From: Pisolithus tinctorius
Lineage: Eukaryota > Basidiomycota > Agaricomycetes > Boletales > Pisolithaceae
Direction of reading: 5' to 3'
DNA length: 64,000 bases
Assembly (NCBI GenBank): GCA_024663395.1
Contig: JANFAH010000044.1
Span: forward strand, 186,001 to 250,000
This document shows positions 24,736 to 35,744 of the stretch, piece after piece; the first letter of the stretch is position 1, and each line of letters opens with the position of its first letter. The notes beneath the pieces are model-generated. The model saw only the letters and a program-made list of their open reading frames with translations, made no database searches and was not told the DNA's origin. The translations under genes and the position numbers were made by a program.

Positions 24736-24869
24736 ACACAAATATAAGGAAGTTCACAACGATGAGAAAAACTTACAAGGTCAGAGCCATCATCCAATGC
24801 ACAATGCTAGGAAGAGGAAGCACCATGATTCTTCCGAGGTTTCGGGCAGTGGACTCCCATTCGGTAACT

Positions 24870-24960
24870 GAACACTGTGACACGAAGTCAATAGTGTATA
24901 TGCAGGACTCGAAGTCACTACTAAGTGTCTGAGACCCGAAGTCACCAGACTCTGGGTCAG
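24870..24960. repeat. Array of CGAAGTCA words, possible transposon subterminal repeats
   Basis: GACACGAAGTCA, GACTCGAAGTCAC and GACCCGAAGTCACC occur within ~70 bp. Related ACAAAGTCAA words recur near 27.51 and 28.09 kb. Short spaced repeats like these are typical of DNA transposon ends; which element they belong to is not settled. Confidence 0.4.
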
Positions 24961-25239
24961 TACAATAGGAGAGTGGCTACACAGCTGAAACGAAAATTTG
25001 ACAGTGATGTAGGCCAAGGCGAGTGCATGGTCGGGAACAAGGATGTGATAAGTGACAACAAGAACAGAGAGAGCTGTCTGCTGGAGGTGAATGGCACAGA
25101 CGGAGATGAATCAAGTTACTATCTGAAAAAAGTGAGCATACGAATCTGGGATGATTCAAATCAAGGTTCAGCCAAAAACGATTTCATCGATTACGATTCA
25201 GCCCAAACATTGTATTACAACATTGCCAAGACTGCATGC

Positions 25240-27494
25240 AGAGAAATATATTCTAAATGAACTGAAACATGTGTGGGAGGGATGGTTGTCACCCAAGGAG
25301 GTCGAATGCAGTTTGCACATAAAATCCACATGCCAAAGAAAAAACAGCATACACCTCCTTATCGTCCTGATCTTTCATCTCGACCGGGTATTGCAAACGG
25401 GCAGGCGCTCCTGGCCATGCAGACAACAAGTGACAGAACTTGTTGATGTACAGTAGTGCAGTTGGCACATCAGTAGCACACAGGCCTAACTCGTGCAAGT
25501 CCTGTGGTAAAGACTCTGACCACATCATGAGACTGGACTCTCCAGGGAAGATGCTATAGAGGAGAGTCTGGCAGGTTAACTGCATTTTGTCTGATGAAGT
25601 CCAGAGATTGGGGATGAGGGCCCAATCGAGTGCATAAAGCTCATAGCAGAAGTTGAGTTCATACAGTTCCCACAAAAGGGACCATATGAACCAGAGAGGG
25701 GGATTTGAGAGAGATGAAATTTTAACCTGCACAATGGATAAATACAGAGAGACAGGGCCAGTACAGATGTAATATTCACCTGCATTCCTTGCCATGTAAT
25801 TTCCTCTGGTGCCCCTGCCAAACCCTGGGCCAAGTTAATGATACCTTCCCCCAAAATATCCCGTACAGCCGACTTCCTTAATGCGGTCTGTGTCGAGGGG
25901 AGAGGGTCAGTGTTGGTAGTATTCAAACAGTCCCTCCACATCTGAGGGGAAGGGAACCTTGAGGGCGAGTGCAGATCAACCTGACTAATCCAGAGTGCAC
26001 GAGCAGACAGCCAATTGAAGAGGTAAATCTTCTTTCACTCCGGCATAGACACATTGACAAAAAGTGTTGGCTTCAGGAAGCAATAGCCTGGGTCCACAAG
26101 ACCAGATGAGACTCTCTGCAAATTCTTGTCAGCTTCTCTCCAAGCAGCTGCAAACACACTATGGGGTTTCGGAATATCTGGCAGGTTAGGCTCCTCCCAT
26201 TTTGACTCTCCACCTGCTGATGATGATGCTGCAGGGTGGTCAAAAACAAGGAAAGGGAGACCTGAGAATTACATACCTCGAGAAGGGCCTGCAGAGGCTC
26301 TGTCCCTCGCAGTTCTGGATTGTCTTGTAGCAGGCTGTCTCCCGCTACTAGAGGATGGGCACAACAAGGAAGGATATGATATGGGTAGGTGCTCGGGCGC
26401 ATCAGTGAGGGTACCTTCATAGCCACAGCGAGTATGGTATTGATGGAGGGCATTGCTTGGACCTTGCCAGATGGAAGGGAAGGGCTTCGCCACACCATTC
26501 TCCATATACATAGACCTGACAATACCATCAGGGTATGTTAATCATACCGAGTGTACAATGTTCATCGTCAGGGGAATATATTCTTTGCTATGAACGAGCC
26601 AGATGGGCACCCCTGCAAAATACAGAGCTTCGCATACTTCGGTGGCCCTAACAAAGCAACCCATCCATGTGGAGTTGGCTTGCAGAGGGCATGATGGAGG
26701 GTTTAGGAGAAGTGGGTAGACATATTCAATATACTCAAGTAATGCATAGATGTCAAGTATTTTATGCTGAAGGTGTGCAACAAACATGATGAGGTCTTGG
26801 AAAAGTAAGGGATGTTGTCGAAGATGCATGACCTCGTGTTGAGCCAAATGCATCAGAGTGCGCAGAGCATCTTGACCAATGGGTCGATCTTGAAGGGTGT
26901 GGTGGCAGCTGCGCAAACTTTGAAGTGCCTCTTCGAATGCCACAACTTTCGCACTCTGAAGTGTGCCCACTGCAAACCAGGAGCCAGTTGGAACAACAAA
27001 GTCACTGGGAGTTGGATCGTACCATGCAATCTGGAGAGTGGGGATGGAGTGCTTTTGAGGGATGCAGATCGAATACTCATATTGTTTCTCGTGTGTCTGT
27101 GGCCATTGAAAGCAGTCAACTACCCTGAGATGACCATCAGCATGGCAACAAAGTTCTTCCTCCTCAAAAATATATGGTTCTTCGACAAAATCCATGTTAG
27201 GCAATGTGATCACCCAGTTCTCCTTGCATGCAACCACTTGCGCATTGAGTGAAGTAATTGTAGCTGCGGATGTAAGTTAGCCCAGAAAAAAAAAAAAGTA
27301 GCACATACCATCCTGGGGCTGAAGGTATGGTTTGAAAGAGACTGGGCCAGATGCCATAGAGGACGCTTGAGGGAATCTTCAAGGTCGAAGTAGAGCCAGC
27401 AAGGAGAAATGGTCAAGAAATGAAATATAACCACAAAAGCACACACCAATGCGAGTATGAAATGGGTCCTTGAGGCATTGAACCGCACTAACAA
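25240..27494 (-). pseudogene. Conserved agaricomycete protein of unknown function (family X, copy 1)
   Basis: Minus strand. A 5' exon (27494-~27310) gives LYFDLEDSLKRPLW. It is followed by an intron with a GCTAACTT branch and CCGCAG acceptor, then a long exon with ACKENWVITLPNMDFVEEPY, PTLQIAWYDPTPSDF, HLRQHPLLFQDLIMFVAHLQ, KILDIYALLEYIEYVYPLLL and WLVHSKEYIPLTMNI. After a disturbed linker (26.5-26.0 kb) come FPSPQMWRDCL, LWELYELNFCYELYALD, YSIFPGESSLMMWSESLPQD and LLSAWPGAPARLQYPVE. From memory this is a multi-copy, roughly 900-1000 residue family in mushrooms with no known function, often in repeat-rich DNA; I cannot confirm that here. At least one in-frame TGA (SMPE*KKIYLF) suggests a pseudogene. 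It lies 5' of the KDZ gene on the same strand, but a link is only inferred. Confidence 0.6.
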
Positions 27495-27508
27495 TCAGGA
27501 ATCTGCGA

Positions 27509-28098
27509 CCTCAGTGACACAAAGTCAATGAAGTGCAGATTGAAGCAACACGAAGTTAGCTTCAGTATAGCGAGTGGCACAAAGCCAACTCAGAGGGAAA
27601 TCAGAGCAGTAGTGTGGAAATAGGACCTAAAAAACATAATTGTCAAAGCAAAGTTCAAGTAATAACAAATAAACAACACCTGAAACACTGTTGAATGAAT
27701 GTTGAGGAGCAGTGGCAACAGCAGCAAGGACAACAAAGGAAGAACTCAATTGTTTGTCATTGTTGTGTGCATGGTTGCCATTGGGAAAGTTGTTGCCACA
27801 TGGATGGAGAATTCCCAAGGGAAAATAACCTAAGTCACAGGATGCTGTCCACACTGTCTGTGGCACTGTTCTCTGCCTCATTGCCATTCTCACCACTTTT
27901 CAGCATCGTCTTTTGTCTCCATCAACCTCTGAGGCCCTTCCACTGTTCCCTCTACCACCTTCCGCCATCCATCGATTTCATTATGAAACCCCATAGGTCT
28001 ACCCACCGAGCTGGCTTCATGCCACTCAAATGTCTTGAAGTTGACTTCATGTCACTTCTGATCAGATTTGGTTGACTTTGTGTCACTGAGGTCGCCAC
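27509..28098. repeat. TIR-like inverted repeat with ACAAAGTCAA subrepeats
   Basis: GCGACCTCAGTGACACAAAG at 27509 reappears exactly reverse-complemented ending at about 28096, and the identity runs on through TCAA. Inside each end further spaced words occur (CACGAAGTTAGC, CACAAAGCCAACT; TGACATGAAGTCAACTTC). The 590-bp interval has no recognisable coding sequence. It may be a small non-autonomous DNA element; no clear target duplication was found. Confidence 0.5.
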
Positions 28099-28159
28099 AT
28101 ATTCATGTCTTTTTCTGTTCTTGTGAATTTCACTGATATTCCTGAGGTGTGTATGATCT

Positions 28160-28935
28160 TATCAAAGAGGGAGAACTGTCCTAAAGCAGAGTGATGCCTA
28201 CATTGATGCAGAAGAGATAAGTCCTTTTACCATTTCTACTCTCCTGAACATCTCACTGATATTTTCTGGTTGGCTAGCATTTTTCTCATCTTATCCACTT
28301 CATCTCATATTACAATGAGTGGTATATGTTTACTCATCCTGTCCGACGCGCCTCCTCTACATACATTATATAGTAGATCGTATCACTATAACAATGAGAA
28401 AGAGCCATCCTAAAGCAGAGTGGTGCCTACATTGATGCAGAAGAGATAAGTCCTTTTACTATTTTCCTGAACATCGCACTGATATTTTCCATTTGACTAG
28501 CTTTTATCTCATCTTATCCACTTCATCTCATATTACAATGAGTGGTGTGTGTTTACTCATCCTGTCCGATGTGCCTCCTCTACATACTTTATATAGTAGA
28601 TTGTATCACTATTATCAAAAAGAGCGACTCATCCCTGTCCTGTGCGCCTCCTCTACATACTGTATGTAGTAGATCATATCACTATATCAAAGAGAGAGAG
28701 CCATCCTAAAGTGGAGTGGTGCCTACATTGATGCAGAAGAGGTAAGTCCTTTTACCATTTCTACTCTCCTGAACATTGCGCTGATATTTTCCGTTTGGCT
28801 AACATTTATCTCATCTTATCCACCTCATCTCATAATACAATGAGTGGTATGTGTTTACTCGTCCTGTCCAACGTGCCTCCCCTACATATTTTATATAGTA
28901 GATCATATCATTATCCTTGTTCATCAGATCTGGCC
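28160..28935 (+). repeat. Three ~250-bp tandem repeats with conserved GATGCAGAAGAG(A/G)TAAGT
   Basis: Each unit reads CATCCTAAAG(C/T)(A/G)GAGT..TGCCTACATTGATGCAG, then TAAGTCCTTTTAC, ATTTTC, TATCCACTTCATCTCAT, GTTTACTCATCCTGTCC and CTACATACTTTATATAGTAG. Units begin near 28171, 28407 and 28705; an extra partial piece (28625-28690) precedes the third. The end of each unit holds a TATATAGTAGAT dyad. No reading frame is conserved, so it looks non-coding, perhaps promoter-type repeats. Confidence 0.7.
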
Positions 28936-29802
28936 TATGAACTACTGTGCAATGCTGTTCACCACCAAGGCCAAAACTAACCTTCAATGTGACCATTCCT
29001 CGAACTACACTGGTAACAACACTTCGTCTCACATCACAATCTGTGGTACATGTTTCTCTCTGTCTCTGCATCGTTTCTTTTCAGCATACCTTCCTATCAT
29101 AGATATGTTTTACGATCTGTCTTCATTGGGTCTACTGATGTTGCTTACTGAACAGAGGGTCAAAAATATGCTTCCATGCTTCCATGCTTCCATGCCCTGA
29201 ACTAGTTTGTTCACTCGCATCAACATGTAATCATTTGGTCATCGTTCCCTTGTGTAGCCGTGGTGCTGGTAGTACCTGCATCCAGGTAAGTTAAGGTGCC
29301 AGTGGATGCTCTGTGACTGTTATATATATATACATATATTACTTCCCTCCGGCTTGAAACACGCACTCTACCAGCTAACTTATCAGCCTGGAGTTTCTAA
29401 CAAAGTGTGTCAGTTTTTCTTTTCTCATAATCTTGTTCATATGTTTTTTTTCAGTTATTAAATTTCATTCCATCGACCCTGTGTCATTTGACATTTTCCC
29501 TTGATGGCCGTAAGGTTTTACGAGTCAGCCAGGAAGAAGCCAGTGCCAGTTCAAAAGAGGTGCATACACCTTTTGGCTGAAAAACATAAATAGGCACCAA
29601 CTTGCTTTCCTCCTCATCTCTTTTTCTACCCCCAGTCATTCGTTGAATCACTGACCGTGTCCACTCCTTTTTGCTCTTCATTTGATTTTATACTCTTGCT
29701 TGAATTTGAATCAGCAAGGAACCAGGTGACTACATGTTTCCGGATAACTCCCCCACTGTGTGACTGTGTGTCTGCTGTGTGATTCTCGCTGTGCCTCCAT
29801 GA
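28936..29802. other. Intergenic stretch 5' of gene P1
   Basis: Contains an AT microsatellite (about 29319-29340) and a T/C-rich run before P1, which may be P1 promoter or 5' UTR. No gene or motif recognised. Confidence 0.4.
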
Positions 29803-32772
29803 ATGTCGCCCTCTGATCCCTCTACAAAGATTGGCCCCCCTGTTGGGGTTCACAGGTTGAAAAGAATCAAGGGTACTGCAACATCACCTGGTAAAATCCA
29901 ACCTGGGCAAGGTGCGGAGAAGTGCCATTGCACCATCAAACCCGGTACATATGCATAATTTACCCTGTCTTCCACGCTCATGCTCAACCTCCTTCCAGCA
30001 GCACCAACTGGAAACCACGATACTGGTCCTGAGGTTAGAGCTACATTAGGTCCCTTTTTTTTTTGGCTTGCTGACCCTCATTTTCAGGAGGCTGGATCTA
30101 GTGTAGCTCGACATCCAACTCACAAGCCACATCCATGGCATCCCTCGCAAGGTTTAACAGAAAAGGAGCACAAAGAAGAGTATCTCAATTCCTTTCGCTC
30201 AACGATGGTTCCACTGAAAGACGGTACAAAATTGGACTGCTGTACTGCCCTCGAGCAGCTCCATGGAGGCATGATCACTATGCAGGATATAGTCGACGAG
30301 GATGATCGTTCAGTGTCGCTGCTAGCTGTCCCCTCCAATACTCCTTCAGACAATGAGGATCATCATAAACAATGTAAGTTCATATTCTCTTGCAACCATA
30401 TTCCCTCTCAACCTCACCACTAGCTGTCCCCCCCAGTACCACTTCAGATGCACATCTGCACTGTGGCCCCCAGAGCATGTCCAACAATGAGGATGATCGT
30501 GAACAATGTAAGTTTGTATCTATATGCAACCATACCTCTTCTCAACTCCACTACCAGCTGTCCCCCCTAATATCCCTTCAGATGTGCATTTGTCCCATGC
30601 CCTTCAGAACATGTCCAGTGACAAGGATGATCGTGAACAATGTAAGTTTGTATCCTATGAAGTCATATTCCCCTTAAAGGCTGACCCCCCAAATGCCCCT
30701 TCAGCTCGTCACCTGCCCTGTACCCCTCAGAAGGTCTCCTACAATGACCAGTCCACAGAGAGTGAAGAAGATGAGCAAGCGGTGGCAGTTGTTATGCATA
30801 GTGAAGACCCTGCTGACTTTGGAGAAGTTTACCATGCAAGCAATGTTGACCAACAACCCTCAGGTATTGTATTTAATGGCACTACTTTTATTTACATAGT
30901 GCTTATACTCCAAACAGACAACAATGATGACAAACATAGTGACAGTGACTGGTCCACCACTGTGAGGTACAACCTTAAACGTCAGCAGATGGTGAGAGAA
31001 ATTTGAGCTGGGAATTATGACCTCGACGCTCATCTGTCCACCCCTCCTCTTGACTTTCCTTCTTCTGAAGATACTGCAGACACTGAAGGTACTGCGGACA
31101 CTGAAGATACTGGTGAACTTAGAAAGCGCAAAGGGAAATCTACTTGTATTCTGCCCAAGGTCGGTAGACGCTCTGAATCTGACAAGGATGGGCTTGCTGC
31201 AGAGAATGGGCCCCCGACTTTAAGGCATGGTAGGCTCCCCATTGATGCCTTACAGAAGGCACAGGCACTCGGTGTGCACACCACTCAAGAGGCCCAAGCC
31301 ATTGCTGATGAATATGGAAAAACACTTGTATTGATTATGGCCACCACTGGGCTCACTACTAAAGCTACCCAGGCTGAATCAGTTTGGAACATACATCAGG
31401 CTTGGTATGCGAGTACCAACCCTAAATTGTCCAACAGTGAGTACCTTTGTGTTCATTTCCCTCCTTGATCCTGACTTGGTCATAGAATCCATGAATGATT
31501 ACTACAGCCACCAGATGAAACATTATGAGAGTCATAAAGATGAGGGAGAACATCCTGAGCTGTGGGTGAAAATTCGGAAGTTCTGGAATGAGAGTATCAA
31601 CAGTACCAAGGACATGAGTTCGAAGGTGATGGTCAGCTGGGTAATGATGTGCAGGGATTCCTTCACACAATCAGTTCGTGATGTTCCCCTTTCCCCCTCC
31701 TGTTTTTTTTTTTCTGATTCATGGTATAATTATATCTTCGTGCAGGTGCAAACATGGAGTAATGTGGAGGGCATCCATGTTTTTGGATGTCTCATTTATA
31801 GTGGAAATGACGAAGCTGCGTGCCAAGCTCAAGGTGTCTTTGCTGGCTCTTTGCTCTGCATGCAACTTGCAAGCGAGAGGCAGACAGATGTTGCGAAATT
31901 ATTGGATTTTCTCTCTACGATTATCAAGTGAGTACAATCATTGCAGGTCGGGTTTACACTGACAATTTACTCTAGATATAAGATCCTTGACTCTGCTGCT
32001 TCTGTCCCACTACCCAACTTTGCCCTGTTATTGCAAAAGTCATATGACTGCGCTCTTGCATTACAATCCCAGGAAGTCAGATGTGATTGAAATTGGCGTA
32101 TCCTACCCCTGATGATCTCGCAGAAGTTCTGTAAGTCACTACAACTATCTCTATCTGATCTACTAGCTGAAGCCCCACAGATGAAGCTGAGATCAAGTGT
32201 GGGCAGAAGAATGTTCCATGGAAGGTGCTGCTAGACCTGCTCTTTGTCCACAAGCATACCATTGTTGATTGGCCAGCTGGAGTTCCAGCAGTTGGTCCTG
32301 ATTTCAATGTGAAGCACCTCAACGCCGACGAGCTCCGTGCTCTCACTGTTCCATTTTTGAAAGAGCAGATGGAACAAGATTACAATTTGGAGGCTCCAGC
32401 AGAGGAGGAAGAAGACCACTTTGTGCCAGTACCTGCTTTGTCATTTTATCTCAAGCATTGGACAGCTGGTGAGTATAACTGATCTTGCACAATTATGCTG
32501 GCCTGACTAACGTGAATTATTCAGACCAGCTTCAGCTGTTGTGCGAAGCTGACCCAAAAGCCTTTGACATTCCATTAGTAGTGAATACGCTTCATCACTC
32601 CCTTCACCTTGTTTCTGACTCACAAGCATTTGTCAAAGCACTCCCCCCAACAATGCACCGAAAGGGCCCTGACCAGGAGGCAGCCCCTTGTCTCCCCCCA
32701 CCCCCAGCCAAAGCACAACCCCACCCACGCACACGAGGCCATGCAGCACCAAACACCCGCAATGCTCGTTGA
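29803..32772 (+). pseudogene. Gene P1: multi-exon agaricomycete protein of unknown function
   Basis: Start chosen at ATG 29803 (MSPSDPSTKIGPP). GT-AG introns are placed where they restore a family-like frame: 29945-29998, 30374-30423, 30508-30557, 30864-30917, 31437-31485 (CTGAC branch), 31674-31745 and 32469-32524 (CTGACTAAC). Two more are likely near 31.93 and 32.13 kb. The product has an acidic N-terminal half, then ALGVHTTQEAQAIADEYGKT, SVWNIHQAWYASTNPK, LWVKIRKFWNES, NVEGIHVFGCLIYSGNDEAA, WPAGVPAVGPDFNVKHLNAD and a proline-rich end (stop 32772). Gene P2 at 61-64 kb is co-linear with it. One TGA in frame at 31004-31006 argues for a pseudogene, unless an unseen intron removes it. I recognise no domain; function unknown, possibly transposon-associated. 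Confidence 0.6.
30374..30641 (+). repeat. Tandemly duplicated exon-intron unit, 134 bp, in gene P1
   Basis: Exons 30424-30507 and 30558-30641 are both 84 bp, each preceded by a 50-bp GTAAGT..AG intron (30374-30423, 30508-30557). Both exons start CTGTCCCCCC and end ATGATCGTGAACAAT before GTAAGT. They encode two related 28-residue repeats (SVPP..SD..N..DDREQ). A third, shorter copy of the donor side follows at 30642, where reading through keeps the frame. Confidence 0.8.
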
Positions 32773-33159
32773 CCCCCTCCAGCATCCGAGTATTCACCTC
32801 TTCCTCCCTCATCACTGCCTGACAACTCACCTTGCTCGTCTCCTCCATGAGCTACACATGATCCTGCTCTGGTAGCATGTCATCTACAACATGGTGCCTC
32901 CCACAGCCACTCTCCAACCCTGCACTCCCACTGCTGCCCCCACCACCAATCACAGAAGTGTCATCAAGAATATCCAGAAGACAGAAGTGAGAATGACACA
33001 GGCCCATCACAGGGAAGGTCCCACCACAGGTATGCTGTTAGTCTGACCTGAATGTGTTATACTGACCCAATGCAGTGTGGTTGAGTATGTTTATTGGAGC
33101 CCCCCATGCAAGAGACACCACTATCCATCTGATGATGAAGATGGCTACCCCTGTAATCG
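32773..33159. other. No gene recognised after P1
   Basis: C-rich on the plus strand with short open stretches. It may include the 3' UTR of P1. Nothing identified. Confidence 0.4.
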
Positions 33160-33665
33160 TTATATCTGCTACTGAGGTATGTTATGTACACCTATGTTAC
33201 ATACCCCCATCTTCACTGATTACATGCATAACCCAGTGCTCGTTGATGATACCCCCCTCCCCATTCATTAGTACTATGGACACCAATCCTTACCTTTCAG
33301 TGAGCACCACCCCACATGGCCATTGCTGCGGAGGTATGTCATATGCATTTTGATTACCATCTCATCCCCACTGATTCTATGCATGACCCAGTTGCTTGCC
33401 AATGATACCCTTCCTACCCTCGTACTTTCCATTCGTTAACACTGTAGATACAGAGTCAAAGACTTCATCCCCACTGACTCTATACATGGCCCAGCATTTG
33501 CCAATGATACCCTTCCTACCCTCGTACTTCCCATTCATTAACACTGTAGATACAGAGTCGAAGACTTCATCCCCACTAATTCTATACATGGCCCAGTGTT
33601 TGCCAATGATACCCTTCCTACCCTCATACTTCCCATTCATTAATGCTGTAGATACAGAGTCAAAG
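33160..33665. repeat. 105-bp tandem repeat, about 2.5 close plus diverged units
   Basis: The word CCAATGATACCCTTCCTACC recurs every 105 bp near 33399, 33504 and 33609, with CATTAACACTGTAGATACAG and TCATCCCCACT between. A more diverged unit lies near 33210-33290. Because 105 is a multiple of three, both strands stay open with a 35-residue repeat; neither resembles a known protein and I do not call a gene. Confidence 0.75.
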
Positions 33666-34449
33666 ACTGTTTAATCTTACAGTGTGTTGCCTTACATAAT
33701 GTGTTGCTGGATGCCTCAAAGTCCAGTCTGAAATTTGGTTTGTCCTGTGTGTTTTTGCTGGACTGGTGACACCTATCTTGTTGGAGATTATAAAGTGCCA
33801 GTGTGGTGGTGACTTAGGTGCGCTTCAGCCATGCTTACATAATCACCTTAGAGGCATACATAGTGATACATTCCCTTCACTATTCCCTCAGTAGTTTCAC
33901 ACCTACTGAGGTAGCCTATAGGTTTCAATATATCTGTGGCATGGTCTGACCTGCCCATTGTTTTTTTGGGAGGTGTTTGATGATTCATGATTTGTAGAGG
34001 GGCTGATGTGCATGACTACATCCCTTGTTTGTGCTGTCCTCTTTGCCAGTACTAGTGCAGTCTCAAAGTGATGAACATGATGCACATGTCTTCAGCTTGG
34101 CTACCTGGCTGAGATGGGCACTGAGCAGTTCCCCCCTATTACTGACCTTGAAATTCACTTGTTCTCAGGATGCTTTGGAGTTGAAGGCTCATTCAGAAGC
34201 AAAGGTTGATGATGAAGCCATCCTGTTCTCAACTCCTGGCTTTACCAATTTCTTAAAAGCTGTTGTCCACATTTCATTTCTCCCCCACTGCATGCTATGT
34301 CTGGGGACTGTGCAGTGTGCCTACTCATTCCCTATGATTGAAAACTTGGTGATGCACACAAATCAAAACATGCACTAGGTTTAGTAGGCAAGACATAATT
34401 TTGTAACTTTACAATTGAGCATAAACTGACTTGACCTTGCTTGTGAATG
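33666..34449. other. No gene recognised before the RPB1 fragments
   Basis: One plus-strand open stretch (34025-34378) has no recognisable motif. Nothing else supported. Confidence 0.4.
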
Positions 34450-34830
34450 GTCACTGCAGAACCCAAAGGTTCATATATCAATGTCTGACAGATATCCACC
34501 TGTGTCAGGTGGCAGAGTTGTAGGAGGAAAGTGTATACCATTTAGCTTCCACCATTGGATGTTACCTCACTTTACCAAGGATGACTTCAGTTCAGAGGTG
34601 AGTGGATTGATGGAGAACCATACCTGTGTGGGCTGACCCTGCAGGAGTTCTGTTTCCATGCCATGGTTGGTCAAGAAGCTCTCATGGATACTGTTGTCAA
34701 TGGTGGAGACAGGCTATGTCCAATGATGTCTCATCAAGGTGCTGGAGGATATCATGGTCTACTATGGCAGTGTGGTGCATGATCCATTGGGTGACCTCAT
34801 CCAGTTCATGTACAAAGAGATGGTTGGTGT
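34450..34830 (+). pseudogene. RPB1: RPB1 fragment A (RNA polymerase II largest subunit)
   Basis: Across frame changes the translation follows the conserved funnel and cleft region of RNA polymerase II subunit RPB1. It reads [79 protein letters not shown] and PLGDLIQFMY. Subunits of Pol I and Pol III share this architecture, but the HFTKDDF and YIQRRL-type strings fit Pol II best. A TGA stands where the family has RR (CGA), and indels break the frame at ~34.6 and ~34.7 kb. It is a non-functional piece of the largest catalytic subunit, with no flanking domains. Confidence 0.8.
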
Positions 34831-34992
34831 GACCCAGGGCAGTCTGATATATATTGTCTTCTGCAAGAAAGGTCCTGTCATGTGTCAGGTCTTCACTGGT
34901 ATACAAATGGTCATCAACTACTGACTTTTCCATAATGGTTTCAGTATCAGCAATGGTGATCTATTGCTGGACTGAAAGTGACAAGCTTCATC

Positions 34993-35600
34993 ACCAAAGA
35001 AAATTGCAGAAAGGAAGCAGAGGGTCCAGGAGATTATTGATGATGCATATCACAACCACTTGAAGGCCATGGCTAGCATGACTATCCTAGAATCCTTCAA
35101 AAGTATGGTTGAGTGTGAATTTAACCTTGATTGTGACCATTCTGGTTGATATGTGCAGGAGCACTTGAAGGAGGACAACAATGTCAAGCAGATGGTTACT
35201 GCAGGATCAAAATGTTCATATATCAATGTCTCACAGATGTCTGTCTGTGTTGGGCAGCAGAGTGGAAGGAAAGTGTATACCATTCAGCTTCCACCATTGG
35301 ACATTACCTCATTGTGCAGGGAGTTCAAGCACAAGTACTGTGTTGATGTTACAGGCAAGAAGGGTGGCTTCCATGCTGGAGTTCTGCAGATTGGTATTGA
35401 TTACTCCCCACTACATGCCTGTCAAGTTGTAAACTATCATTCACAATGCTGTTCAGATCTTCCACATTGAGCACTGCAAGCCTAGCAACCTTGAACCAGG
35501 ATACATTGTCAACAAAGTCCACCAACTCATGTAGAAGCTGCTGGCTGTGCTGGGTGATGATGAACTCAGCAGGAAAGGTTGGACCTCCTACACCTGCAGG
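34993..35600 (+). pseudogene. RPB1: RPB1 fragment B, overlapping A and internally deleted
   Basis: Starts upstream of fragment A in protein order: [80 protein letters not shown]. It then jumps to [44 protein letters not shown] and LLAVLGDDELSR, which lie well downstream in RPB1. The part carried by fragment A after TLPHF is missing here. The overlap segment SYINVSQ..TLPH is therefore present twice (about 34450-34570 and 35195-35312), roughly 85% alike, so A and B are separate captures or a rearranged duplication. Frameshifts and stops throughout. Confidence 0.8.
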
Positions 35601-35744
35601 CACACCTGTGATGATCATTAATTATATGTATGACACTCCTTGCATGCTTGTCTTGATGTTGTTGTACTGCATGTACCATATCAAGGTGGGCACTTGTGGC
35701 ATCCAGGGATGCCCAGAAGGCTTATGGTGTGCTAGGTGATTGAT

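Noticed and set aside
27695..28075. 126-codon plus-strand frame near 27.9 kb
   Set aside because: Lies inside the inverted-repeat interval, with low-complexity Q/S/F-rich text and no family match.
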